From Watersipora subatra (lineage: Eukaryota; Bryozoa; Gymnolaemata; Cheilostomatida; Watersiporidae): 64,000 bases of DNA. Positions within the stretch are counted from its first letter, which is position 1. The number at the start of each line of letters is the position of its first letter. Below, piece by piece: positions 45,888 to 58,800 of the stretch. Made by a program: the position numbers and the translations under genes. Location of the stretch: contig NC_088715.1 of the NCBI RefSeq assembly GCF_963576615.1, forward strand, positions 60,857,802 to 60,921,801, in the 5' to 3' direction. The notes beneath the pieces were generated by a model. That model ran no database searches and had not been told where the DNA came from. It was given only the letters and a program-made list of their open reading frames with translations.

Positions 45888-48800
45888 ATGATAATGGACG
45901 ACAAACGTATCGTTATGGGTACTTTACAGGGCCGCACAGGGCGTATAGTTAGTGTCACTGCTGGGGATTCAGTACCTGAAGGTGCAATTCCTATTAATAG
46001 AACTATCGTTGGAGACATGAAGAAGATGTTATTAAAATCAAAACCTCCGTCAGAAATGTGAGTTTTTGTATCTGTAATACTAACGACCAGGAATGCAATA
46101 CTTCATATGCCACATGTGCTGCTAACAATCTTATTGTTTATAGCTTTTTTGCTTTAACACTTAGGGCAATTTTCTAAACGCTCGCTTGCACAATAAAAAG
46201 CTGACTTTGATTTTTTCTAATATAAATTGGCAGTAGTTATGGTTATCGATTCTTCAACGCTTAATAAACTTAGTTGCTAGCTACACCTTTTATTTTATGG
46301 ACCTTATTTATGTTTCAATAAAATACTGCAATCATTAACGGAGCAGAAAGCAATATTTTACATCCACTTTATTGAAAGTTTCATGAGAAACTATCCTTAT
46401 CACTCTGACACAAAGAGATGCACAGAGACAATAAATATGATAAATAATTGTATCAAAATTTTGTTAAAATGAAAAAAGTAACATACGGATCACCTCTATA
46501 AGCCTGTACAGAACAGAATTAGTAAATGTGTAGCATAAAAATGCTAAGCATAGCTATGTTTTCTATGACTCTGCTACATCATCCTTGAAGTTCTTACAAT
46601 CAACATGCACTCTTGCGCTCCTCATCTTAACTTGTTGATTTTGTTTCAGCCGAAACATTTATTTGGCTTATGCTCACTACACTATGCTAAGGTTAAACAC
46701 TAGCTTGTTGTTCCTGCTAGAATGGTGATTGGTGAATGGTATCTTTGGAGCGACTTAGTCCCTCAAATTGTCTCACTTCTCTGATTAAGCTAACAGTGTA
46801 TTTCTGTTTTTATCTTTCAGATGGCCGACATACTCACAGTATATTATTGCTGGCAGTAACTACATTTCTGCTGTCGTCTTAACCTATAACCTTAGACGCA
46901 AGTTAAAGATATTTCACGCAGCTCGAGCACTCTCCTACGTTTTTGCACCTATTGGGCCTTCTCTGCTTGCAGGCGTTATTCATGAATTGACTATTATGAA
47001 AAGTATATATAACGGTAAGTCGACATTATGTAACACCTATAATGGCAGTGTAATATATCTAAATAAGGATATGTTAACATTATGTGTCATGTTATGTAAC
47101 ACTTATAATGATACTTACTATGCATACAATGGTAGGTTAAACTCTTAGAATGGTGACACACCATTGGAAAATCATTTCTTATGACAGGTTGCCATTTAAG
47201 ATGCATTTATAAGAACAAGTTGCAGTTCTAAAATGCATATCACAATGAATGCTGCATTGCTAGCAGTAGAAAAACCAAATTCACACCTCCATTCATTAGG
47301 AGTGTGTTACATTATCCAAGTGAATGATATGTGTGTTACTGATGCAAAAGACTTTATAACATCATGATATAACACCTTAACCAATTTATTGTCAGGCAAG
47401 CAAAACAACTAATCTTTCAAAATGGTGTGAATTATGTATTTCAGTCATCAAAAATGTTTGATGTAATTCAGCTGAAAACAATCTTCATATTGTCATAACT
47501 ACTACTAAACTTCTCTAGAAACACTTTTATAAAATTGTTAGGAGTTTAATCCTGAATAATTGTGTACTGGATTTCTAGCAAGTTGTTTATAAAGGTAGCA
47601 ATAGCTGCTAGGAAGCTAGTGTATGCGTTCAATTAAGTAACGTTATGAAGCATGCGGAATCTGAAATGAAAAATCTACATTTTTTGAATTCTGTCTCATT
47701 TTGTCTTATGTTTGAACGAGTGTGAAAGAGAAATTCTCACATTGTTTTTACTAAATAGCTGAGACATTTTACATCGAAAGATTTGTCACAGACCCAAACA
47801 CACTGCTATACTTGCGTTTGAGGTTTTAAAAAGAAAAAAATATAACTTTATGACTAACGTCAATGTAGCCTGAGTTCTACATGACTCCTCTGTACACAGC
47901 TGCGCTACTTGAACTTGAAAGTTTAAGTTCAGATAACTCCATCTTTGGAAAAAAATAGTATTGCTGCTGATTTGGTTGTATTAGGTGTATGAGCGGCCAA
48001 GGAAATATTTGAGTCATGAAGCGTCATCAAGTCATACAGATGGTTCTTATGGAATCTTACTTGAGTGTAGCTTGGTACCTTTCTTTTAAAACTGAAAAGT
48101 TACGGTACACTTTGACATTCACATCAATTTATCGCATTTTTTATGTGTAGGGTGCCGTAGGGTAGAGTGTCGTAGGGTGCTGTAAGGTAGGGTGTCTGGG
48201 GAGCCATAGGGTAGGGTGCCGCACGGCAGGGTGCCGAAAGGTAGGGTGCTGTAGGGTAGAGTGCCATAGGGTAGGGTGCTATAGGTTAGAGTGACATAGG
48301 GCAGGGTGCTATAAAGTAGGGTGCCGTAAGGTAGGGTGCCGTAAGGTAGGGTGCCGTAAGGTAGGGTGCCGTAAGGTAGGGTGCCGAAAGGTAGGGTACC
48401 ATAAGGTGCTATAGGGTAGGATGACGTAGCGTAGGATGCCGTAGGGTAGGGTGTCGTTTCCAAACCTTTATCACCACGAAATGCACTTTTGAATGTTACA
48501 CTAACTTATTGGACTTTTAATGTGTAAAACGAACTGGTTTTGGTCTTTCATTAAAGTTTTGCATCAAATTTCAATCCAAACGCGTAGATATTTTTCTATC
48601 ATTTGAGGTTTTATCTGTTGTTTTAGGCGATATGACTGCTAGAATGTTTCACGGTTAAAATCAACAAAACTTGATCATGGTTAAATTAATCAGAAGAAAA
48701 AGATGTTCTCAGACTTTACCAAAAATGACGTCAATAATTGCGGATATTGTTTATAAGTGATAAATATTTGGTCTCATCGGCGTCAAGTACTCATATGTTT

Positions 48801-51800
48801 ACACAGCATTTAGAGAGAAACAATGGGACAAATTCTAACTAAATTGTCTTTATATCATTTGAAACGTCTATAGCAATATATCTGAGGCTAAAGTTGAACT
48901 TTTTTCAAACAATCATGAACAAATGCAAAAAGACATGTCAATAGAGGCACGTACCAATGCGATAGCCGATGCCATAACAAAAGGGACAAAGAGGAGGTAC
49001 GACTATGGGTGTCACTTTCGAAGAATTCTTTTTCTTCTGATCATTTTAACTGCAATCAATTTTAATCTTGAGACATTCTTGTAGTAAGATTACCAAAAAC
49101 AACAAACAAAATCTCAAATGATAGAAAAATGTCTTCTCTTTTTGATAAAATCTTTTAAAATCTGACATGACTAGCCCCTAATTGCATTTTATCTATTTAT
49201 CTGACATGACTAGCCCCTAATTGCATCTTATCTATTTATCTGACATGACTAGCCCCTAATTGCATCTTATCTATTTATCTGACATGACTAGCCCCTAATT
49301 GCATCTTATCTATTTATCTGACATGACTAGCCCCTAATTGCATCTTATCTATTTATCTGACATGACTAGCCCCTAATTGCATCTTATCTATTTATCTGAC
49401 ATGACTAGCCCCTAATTGCATCTTATCTATTTATCTGACATGACTAGCCCCTAATTGCATCTTATCTATTTATCTGACATGACTAGCCCCTAATTGCATT
49501 TTATCTATTTATCTGACATGACTAGCCCCTAATTGCATCTTATCTATTTATCTGACATGACTAGCCCCTAATTGCATCTTATCTATTTATCTGACATGAC
49601 TAGCCCCTAATTGCATCTTATCTATTTATCTGACATGACTAGCCCCTAATTGCATCTTATCTATTTATCTGACATGACTAGCCCCTAATTGCATCTTATC
49701 TATTTATCTGACATGACTAGCCCCTAATTGCATCTTATCTATTTATCTGACATGACTAGCCCCTAATTGCATCTTATCTATTTATCTGACATGACTAGCC
49801 CCTAATTGCATCTTATCTATTTATCTGACATGACTAGCCCCTAATTGCATCTTATCTATTTATCTGACATGACTAGCCCCTAATTGCATTTTATCTATTT
49901 ATCTGACATGACTAGCCCCTAATTGCATCTTATCTATTTATCTGACATGACTAGCCCCTAATTGCATCTTATCTATTTATCTGACATGACTAGCCCCTAA
50001 TTGCATCTTATCTATTTATCTGACATGACTAGCCCCTAATTGCATTTTATCTATTTCGTTTTGTGGCTATATAAGGTATTAGTTGCTGCGCGCTGGAGTC
50101 TACTGTTTGAAACTAAGCTTTGCTTGATCTATCACATAATCTATCACGATATGTGACTACTTCACTGTATACATGTCTTCTTTTTACAGAAGAGGATCCA
50201 TCTTGCCCTGTCTGTTTACCTCTACGGGCTGCCTGCCTCAACCTGGCCGCTGGTTGGGCTGTTCCAACTGCTATAAGCTTACTTACTACGACACACGTCG
50301 CCAGGCAGACCTACAGTTATCCTGTCCCCACTCTCACTGATTATCGCGCTTTATCTAAGGTAAAAACTGCACACTTTAAAATGAACTTACCCAAAATTGT
50401 AGTAGATTTTATCAGCCAGTATCGATATTCTATTATTTGCAATTTCTTTATGTTTGAGGTGATCTGGTTGCCAGAATGTTTCAAGATTAAAATCGATTAT
50501 ATTTGATCACGATTAAAAAGCTCAGATCAGTTAAAACTGTGATCATGACATCTATACTTGCAAAGAGACCGACAGAATAGATACACGTGATGCTGCAACT
50601 TGAGCGGAATAGCCGATATTAACTATAGCAATGATAACAACTAGTGACGTCATTTTGCACATATATCTTTTTCTGTGCATTTTAATTGCAATCAAGTTTT
50701 AAGATGTTTCAATATTAACATTGATAAAACTTGATCGTGGTTGAAACGTTGTAGTTTTTGTAAGTTCATCTTTAATGGAAGCAAGAAGCATATCGCATCA
50801 TTTGCATTGTATTCTTTATTGTTCCTGGTGTAATATACAAGTCGCATGTGATGTTTCTTACAGTTCACATTGAGCGTGTTTGTGATAAGCGGAAAAATGA
50901 CTTTTGGTGCACATAGTTAATTAATTGACACATAAATATGATTATTTACTTTTTATTATATTATAAATGCTGTGTAAGCGGGTTTTTTGTTTATTTCAGT
51001 TTTATAGGCGCCAGTTTTACAGTTTTCATACTATTTAGACAAGTACATATCTTGAAAAAAGACCGACTAAAAACTAAGCATCTCCTTTTGAAAGGGTTTA
51101 TTGTTAACTTACACAAAGGTTTGGAACTTCCCACCTTCTATAAATCTGTATCATCAGCTAACAGTCAGAGTTTTAGCGTATTATTAAGTGAGAGTTGATG
51201 TTTTAGAATTGTCTTCTCATTTAGTGAAGCACAGAATAATCGGTGTGAACAAATAGTCACCGTATTTTAATACGCCATATTAGTAAGCGGGCTTGTTTAA
51301 TTGCTATTGGCTCTTGCTTCATCTGTATAAAAACTGCTATTCAATTGTTTGCACAAGTTAGGCTGGGAAATGTGAGATTTTTGGATGTTTGAGGGCAGGC
51401 CTTTCTCTAGAAATCCCTTGCACCTTAATCAAACGCAAACAGCAAATGCTCATATTTTAGGCAGACTATTTAAAATCAACTCCATATAGATGGGTCAGAC
51501 AACTTTCAATTGCTATATATAACCTCTCGCTAATTTTGGTCTGAAGGTTTGCTGGTGACAGACAAACTAGTCGGGTCATTGCAATGCTTTGTAAGTGTGA
51601 AAGAATGTTAGAAAACATGAAACTAAAGTCTACCAATATTTTTATACTTTATATTTTTATGTTTGATCAGCTTAAATAAAAGGCAATGCATCTCATAAAA
51701 CATGAAGCTTTGAAATTTGTTGAGTTATGGTTAACATTACCTCTTACTTTATTTTGTGGGTAACGCTTGCATATACAAGTGTTGATGCTCTAATGTTTGG

Positions 51801-52408
51801 GGCATTATCTTTATATATGACGCTTTTATATGTTTCTGTTTGGCTGATTGCTTGACAAAATGTAACTACGACTTTGGTATTAATTTTTTGGAGCAAACTT
51901 TTAGGAAGGTGTCCTAAGATAGATTGATGAGGAGTTATAAATATTATACACTACATAAGGTGAATATTAACCTGTGATGATTTGTTGTGGCATATTGCAA
52001 CTTGTTACTTTGCGAACTTGGTTTCTAGTTAAATCTGAATGATCGCACCTGCTACTACCAGCTTGCTTGTGATAAAATATTGTGATGCTAAGTATTTGGA
52101 AATCAGCACCAATATCAGCTGGTTGTGATAACCATCATTATTTCGTCGGACTGTTAATAAGCTGCCTTTTTATGTTCTATGTTATAGTGCTTTATTTACA
52201 GGAATTAAACAAGGTCACAATGAGGATCCGCCCACTATTTGCTGGGTCATTCGTACTGGCTGCCATACTTCCATTCGTTTTGACACGCCAAGAGAAGGTT
52301 GTTATTGAAAGTGCCGGCAGCATTTCCTTACACGAATATGAAGCCTATGTTCGCCGGTTGCAAGGGAAAAGTGATTCGGAGTGGGGGATTGCAGAAACCC
52401 CCAGGTGA
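45888..52408 (+). CDS. TMEM126-family-like multi-pass membrane protein (four exons)
   Basis: Exons are 45888-46057, 46821-47014, 50190-50359 and 52202-52408. GT-AG borders have agreeing phases (2,1,0), giving 246 residues from ATG 45888 (or 244 from 45894). The N terminus is polar. Four hydrophobic segments follow: around YIIAGSNYISAVVLTYNL (64-81), ALSYVFAPIGPSLLAGVI (94-111), ACLNLAAGWAVPTAISLL (136-153) and PLFAGSFVLAAILPFVL (190-206). A CPVC pair (127-130) precedes an Arg. Known TMEM126A/B proteins have this layout: ~195 residues, four membrane helices, a G-x-N motif in helix 1 followed by basic residues, and a CxxC in the loop after helix 2. They act in mitochondrial inner-membrane assembly, notably complex I. 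Assignment rests on this resemblance. The N terminus is longer than usual. AATAAA lies at 52640. Confidence 0.62.
48144..48455. repeat. 15-bp minisatellite in intron 2
   Basis: About 20 copies of GTAGGGTGCCGTAAG with variants (GCTATAG, GCCATAG, GCACGGC). The central five units are near-identical and the outer ones diverged. The minus-strand open frame (TLPYG repeats) is a by-product. Confidence 0.9.
48580..49140. mobile_element. Foldback element related to family F
   Basis: The ends mirror each other: TTTTTCTATCATTTGAGGTTTT at about 48591 and AAAATCTCAAATGATAGAAAAA at about 49110. The interior carries the family-F blocks GACTGCTAGAATGTTTCACGG and AACAAAACTTGATCATGG and, inverted, ACTGCAATCAATTTTAATC. 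It directly abuts the 39-bp minisatellite. Confidence 0.55.
49160..50056. repeat. 39-bp minisatellite, 23 copies, nearly perfect
   Basis: The unit consists of ATCTGACATGACTAGCCCCT followed by AATTGCATCTTATCTATTT. The 897-bp array is exactly 23 units. The only variation I see is C to T in GCATCTTA (GCATTTTA) in units 1, 9, 19 and 23. It lies in intron 3 of the TMEM126-like gene and ends 134 bp before exon 3. Confidence 0.97.
50377..50785. mobile_element. Foldback MITE (family F) in intron 3
   Basis: The left end TTTAAAATGAACTTAC and right end GTAAGTTCATCTTTAA are inverted repeats. The interior shares TGCTGCAACTTGAGC and AATAGCCGATAT with copies at 4845 and 53610. It starts only 17 bp after exon 3 of the TMEM126-like gene. 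Confidence 0.7.
50786..52200. other. Rest of intron 3, TMEM126-like gene
   Basis: No exon-like segment with consistent phase was found. An 86-codon frame at 50938 lacks splice support. Confidence 0.4.
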
Positions 52409-52854
52409 TGAATTAAGGAGAAATATTTTTGAGAAGACAACTCCTGAGACATATATACATGAAGCTCACCCTAGCGCTTGACTAGTGAATGAAGTGTTGC
52501 TAGTTGTTTAGTTGGCGGAGGGGGAATGGGTGGGTGTGAAGGCTCTTGCTGGTGCTTGCTCTTGTCTTGTGTGAGTTGTGTGATGAACATAGTAGAAGTA
52601 AAATTTAATATAAAATATATTGTACAATCCAAACATAAAAATAAATTATTTCAATGACAAAATATGTACTATAATTTTGATATATTAGTAAAGCTTTATG
52701 TAGCTCCATCAATACATACACTCTATATAATGTTTCTGAACAGTCCAGACTCAGGGTCTCAATTGTAGCTCAAACTTGAGAAAGAGATTTGTTTGATGCG
52801 TTGACTGAGACAATCACAGTTACATTGCTCCCGCAATGGTTTAGGGCTGGTTGC
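52409..52854. other. Convergent intergenic 3' region
   Basis: 446 bp separate the stop of the TMEM126-like gene (+) from the stop of the MAM gene (-). AATAAA at 52640-52645 would serve the plus-strand gene. ATTAAA on the minus strand at 52609-52604 could serve the MAM gene. If both are used, the two 3' untranslated regions overlap by about 40 bp or more. Confidence 0.5.
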
Positions 52855-55800
52855 TTAGCACCCTCCAGATGTAAGAGAGATTGTGTCTATGGCAACATCA
52901 CTTAGCCAATAGCGTTGCCCGCTGCTTGTTGTCACCTCAAAAATGATCTGTAAATAATACCGGCCAGCAATTGGTAAAGTCATTTCCTCAAAGGTAGAAA
53001 AGTGCAGATTAAAGGATTCTTTTGGAGGCGCTGTGTTTGTGGCTTGTTTTGCATAGATTTTACATGATACATGATGTTTTTGATCTTTAAAAATGATTGC
53101 TGTTGCAAAAGAAGCTGTCTATCAAAACTTTGAATACAACGATTTTGGTACAAAGGTAAATTTGAGATATTGAAATTAAATGTACCACTGAATCCCATGA
53201 AGGGAAACAATGTTTTTCGTTTGATCAAGCTGAGAGAAAACGTATAGGTCATTTTTAGGAGGTAAATGCCGACAGATTTTAGTGATTGACCTTAGGTCGT
53301 TAGTCAATGCAAATGAAAGTCGAACCGGAAATTCAAGGCGTGTAAATTGAAATGGCACATTTAGAAGTGGCCAATTAAAAAATAAGTAATGACTATAAAG
53401 CTTTTAAAAAACTCAAAAAAAGCATAAGGTAATATTAATTAATAATGAAAAGTACATACTTGGCTTGTAACCTACAATCGCGACCAGAAGTAAAAGTGGT
53501 AATACAACTCGGATATCCTGAACAGATGCGGAAAACAAGGCTGAACCGACATTTTAATAATCAGTAATTAATAATCAATAACCAAATAGTTTTGCCTAGT
53601 TAAAGATGATCTTGCAAAAACATTTTTAGTAAATTTTACCTAGAAGTATCCGTATTTTTCATCTATATGCAATTGTTGTTGATGTTTGAGGTGATCTGAC
53701 TTTCAAGCGAGGTTTTAAGATTAAATTTGACAAAACTTGATCCTGGTTAAATACTAAGATCAAGCGATAGTGCTATTATGATATTTATAATTGCAAAGAC
53801 TGACACAATAAAATGTGCAACGCTTTAACTTGAACACAGTTGCTGATATCAACTATCACAACGGTAACAACTAATGATGCCATTCTGCTCGTATGTTTCT
53901 TCTGAGTGTTTGAACTGCGATCAAATTTTGTCAATTTTATTCTTAAAACATCCTAGCAGTCAGATGACTTCCAACATCACAAGCAATCGCAATTGATAAA
54001 AAAATACCTTTTGACTAAATTTACAGAAGTTTTGTGTAAGTTCATTTGTAACGTAGTTTAACCAATCGTTATTCATTAGACATAATTTATGATAGTCAGA
54101 CAAACACTTGAATTTATATATATAGATGTCTATATGCATATCTAAGTAGATATATGTATATTTTTGTGTATATACTGTATGCCTACATATATGGGTATAT
54201 ATCTATATGCATACCTATATAGATATATCTATTTATGTATGTGTCTGTATCTATATGTGGCACTCAAGGATAAACGCTATGAATGAACATTATTGAAATG
54301 ATGTTATGCATGTACTATTAACTGTTCAACTAATGTAAAATCGATCAGAAAGATACCTTATATGATATGCTGACAGAAGGTACCATAATGCTGACATGCT
54401 GCCAAGCATTGATGACCCCAGTATTTCTGTGTAGCAATCGTCGGCTGAGTCCATTGTTGAGTACTTGTCGCACAGAGAACTCTCCCATGTCAGCTCCATA
54501 CATGTGCAGGTAGAACATCAAACAAAGGTCTCCAGCTGAAATACAGTTGTACACATTGGTATAATTACCAACAAAAATTTCACTTTCCATCTTACAAAAA
54601 TGTACTAAAATATTTCGAAGCAGAGATCAGGTTGCGTTTTGTGGCAGGGAACACTGCTAAAATTTATTTCCATCATTTGAATGAGGAGAATATGCAAGTA
54701 AACAATTTATATAAACGAACCATTCTCAGGGATAAGCGGGGAGGTAAGCTTGGCTGTCGATCCTGGAAGATTGGGAGCTGAGGCTTCGACATAGAGGTAG
54801 TAATCACCAGCTTGTGCCGAATCAGGTCCAGTTCCTCCTGATCTTGTGGCAACTTTTATGAAAAGAGGTAGTTAAACTTGACAATACACTAAACTAGAGC
54901 CTTACAGTACGTATTTCCATTCAGTAATTTTTTTACTCTCAAGAGAATTTGTGATGATTTCTAGATATGAACATTTTTTTATACCATAAAAATGACTAAT
55001 TTGAGGCAATTTGCGAATGGAATTCGTGCCATACTATTTTTTTAAAACTTGCACTATGAGTTGACAATAAGAGTTTGCATTCGCTTCTTTTACGTATTTG
55101 TGCTAATAATTTTCAATTTTCTGGTTTGTTTACTTACTTCGGCCAATGGAATTCATTGTGTAAAGTCAATAGTTTTAATTAGGGCACCTCAAGGCTAAAA
55201 AGTCAAAATGTTTTTGTCACTAATTAATTTTTACAACCCAAATTTGAGTTTTGAAAGCTGGTTTAATAAAACACTATTTTTTCAAGTTGCTAAAGTCCTA
55301 ATCAAGCTTTGTAAGTGAAAAAATAGGAACAATCTCATTTTTTTAACATTTAATTTCCAGAATAATAAAATTTAAGTAAACTATAGTTTTTCATTTAATG
55401 TTTGGTTCATTTAGAAATGATTTCTGACTTTTCTCACTTAATGCTTTGCTTTCAGCTTGATTAAAAAATCTTTTTTCACCTAGCAACTCAATAATGATCA
55501 CTAAAACAGGAATCTTCTGGATCAGAATGTTGATAAGCATACTTGTGTGAAATAAAATGCGCTTATGCTATGAATTTTGATGTATATCTACTTGTTAGTG
55601 GTTTTCTTATGTCAAAATATATTAGACAGCTATTTGTAAAACAAAAAATCGATTCATTTTGGATCAAAATTAACAACCGTTTTGGTCAAAATAGGGTAAT
55701 AATAGACCGATGCTCAGTGTAGCTGATTGATTGTTGATATCCTCCAATATGGTTGAATAGAGAGCTGATGACATCAATATTAATAAATAGTGGTTATTGG

Positions 55801-58800
55801 AAAAATATTGCACCGTGTTGTTGGTAAAAATTGCTTCAGTTCAACAAAAACAAGATTGAAGGCTGCTGGCTTGACAGAAAGCTTGGTATTTTTGTAATAG
55901 CTAACTTGGAAAAGATATTTGTTTGATGCGTTGACTTAGACAATCGCAGGTGAGTTCTTGCAATGGTTTAGGGCTACCTAAACTATTGAAGGATGGTTTA
56001 GGAATCATAGCATAGGGGTTGGCACAAATCGCAATAGACTTATTGTGCATAGTCTGTAGTAAATGCAAAATAAGTCTATTTTGAATTTTGTTTTTAAAGT
56101 GTGTGTGTATTTGTCTCAGTAAGAGAAATAATATGTTTGTACAAATGCTTATAAAAAACTGATGCTGACTAAAAAAATACATGAATAAAAATATGAAACC
56201 ATAAAAACTATATTACTTGGTAAAAATGGGAATAAGATACGATATACACTTAGATCTAAAACAGTGTTTGTGTAGGTTCACTCTAAATTCTATTGCAGAC
56301 AGACTTTCTGAGAGTAGTTTTGTCAAAACTAAGATTGGTGTGGCTTCTGATTCTATTACCCTTAAGCTTTTACTGGCTAGGCAGCAGTCATATAGTTGTT
56401 GGACAGACTGCAATGCTGAAATGCCCTTTAACTCTTGTTACTCTTTTTCTTCATTCTCCACTTTTATTTAATTGAAAGCTACTTACTTGATTGGATTTCC
56501 CAGTCAGCATCATCGTCTTGCTCATTCTCAAAGTCGCAAAGATTGTTCTGCTCAAAATTACACTCATACCCTAGAAAAACCCACAGAGTATAAGAAAAAT
56601 ATCAAATTCAACTTTTATCAAAAGTTCCATTTTCTTAAACATCAATAATACAACTGCGTAACAACTTCTGGTTGACCCTGACATTACTAAGCTTCCAGAA
56701 CTCTCTAGAACTTACCTTTCTTTTTTCATAATATTTTTATGTCTACCATACAAGTGGGTTAAGTGGTCTATTGCTTTCTCAAACATTTACAGTGGTCTTT
56801 ATTAATACTCAATAAAAAGAAATGAACACAGTACATGACTGTGGTATATGACTCTGGCGAGAAGACAACTCTTTTAAGTCTACTTAGTGTGTGCGTGCGT
56901 GCGTGTGTTAGTGAATTAGTAAAAATCAATTGAGGCGTGATGAGGCCCACATGTGCACTGGCACTGCAGCTAGTCGAGGCGCTGGGTCCGCAGAAGCTGG
57001 CATAACTTGGCAAGGAAGTCAACATTCACCATTTCACTAAATTTAGAAAAGTAGGGTTGGCAGTCTTGATTAATTTGAGTTTAACAAGTCGATCTTGGAT
57101 ATCTTTTAAAGCTACTAAGTGTTGAATATGTACATAAGTCTATTGTGAGACTTTTCCATTGTGATAGAACTTTATATCCTTTTGCTTTTTGACTGGAAGC
57201 AGTATAAAATATTGGTAATGGTAGACTGGTTTTCAAACACCTACTATTATAATAGTGGGAATCTTTTTTACTGCATAACCATTTGAATGGAATTTTGAAT
57301 TTGCTATCAATAGAGTTTTGTATGGGTAAATGTTTATCATTTAGTAAGAATATCACTTACTCAGAATTAGCTAGGTAGTAGAGGAGACAACATTTTTTTA
57401 AGGCCATTCATACTGACAAAAACTGAAGGAGGTGGGGGGGGGGGGCTACGCGCGACCCAGACAATTCTCTAATGATTATCTATAAGGAAACAATTTAAGC
57501 AACTTGGACAACTCACTCAGGCTTGTCTGCTCTGGCTGCATCTGCACAATCGGAAGTTGGTTAACTTCATTGTTAGAAGAGGTATTGTTCCTCATTCTAT
57601 CTCGCATGCCTTTTTTTCTATCTTTGCGCTGCTGAGATCTAGTTCGTGACCTGCATGTTCCCTTGGTGATTAGCAGCTGATCCAAGGCTATGTCAGCTTG
57701 ATAGCTCCTCCCTCTTATCGCTTCTATCACAACCTAAACAACATTTACTTTGGTTTATTCAGATATTTCAGTTTTGTCATGAGATTATCTAGATAAATAT
57801 GAGGCTGCAAACAGAGTATACTGCACTTGATAAGCCCCCATTAAAAACTGACCAAAAATTGCAAAAGCCTATGTTTTTGCAATTTAATGCAATGTAATGT
57901 AGTGCAATGCAAAAGTGTATTTAGAAAATTAATTGTTAATGTTCTCTTGAGTTTTTCTGTAAATCATTCATTGCAGTTAGGTTGACCTTGGAAGGTCACT
58001 TGCCTTAACCCAAAATAATTTTTTCAAAATATATCTTTATTTCAGGCATCGTCTGATTCATATGAGCACTAGTTGAAACCATGACTTGGCTAGATTGGAA
58101 GTTTTTCTTCGCCATACCAAAAAATAATTTTTGAAACATTTAAACAAAATGCTGCTAAACCTTTACTTATGGTATTCAAAAGATACAAACTTTTCAAGAT
58201 ACTACAAAAAAGTAGCAAATATTTGACTCTAAACCCAAAGTAGTTTTTAAAGTTAAATGCTCAAAATTTCTGAAATTTCTCATAGGCAACAGTGAAAAGG
58301 CTAAAAAATGAAAGAAACTGCCTAAACTAAACTTGGTATCATTTGAAGTTAAATTAGGTGAAGTTTAAGCAAAGTGGTGTTTTGTCTCAACTTTGAAACT
58401 AAATAACATCCCATCTATCTCCACGTATTTTACCTCTGAACCTAAATGGGCTCGTCGCTGCACCTACAATTCCATGATCTGTAAAGTAACAAGAAACACC
58501 TCTTTTTATTTCACTGTTGCCTCATTGATATAGACTTTACTTTTAGTTTTTTACTAAAATTAATACAAGTACTTTTTTATTGTTAGATGTAATTACCTGT
58601 AATATTTATTAAAGATTTATCATGTATTTTAAAGCTATGAAACAAATTACGCCAATTACAGTGTATTCTTATAGGAACATTTACTTCAACATATAAAGCA
58701 GATCCCGGAACAATTTAAATTCATGTATAAAAGTTTGACTGTGATGATTGTAAAACGGGTTTTTATAAGCTGAGATAATTTTCATGATTGATCAAACTAT

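Larger units (their letters stand above)
52855..56570 (-). other. MAM domain 3 (four exons, C-terminal)
   Basis: The domain opens with YECNFEQNNLCDF and DADWEI. It continues with GDYYLYVEAS and AKLTSPLI, then the third Cys in GDLCLMFYLHMYG, AWQHVSI, IIFEVTTSSG and SDVAIDTISLTSGGC, and TAA follows directly. Cysteines 1-4 and the FYxHMYG and DVAID signatures are intact. Intron phases within the domain are 1, 1, 0. Confidence 0.85.

Noticed and set aside
48119..48463. 114-codon minus-strand frame with TLPYG repeats
   Set aside because: Generated by the 15-bp minisatellite (a multiple of three); no start, splice or protein context.
58434..58481. Possible 48-bp microexon of the MAM gene (minus), flanked by TTTACAG and GTAAAA
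   Set aside because: The flanking exons join perfectly in phase 0 without it (SQ|VVIEA), and this segment would start in phase 2 and end in phase 1.
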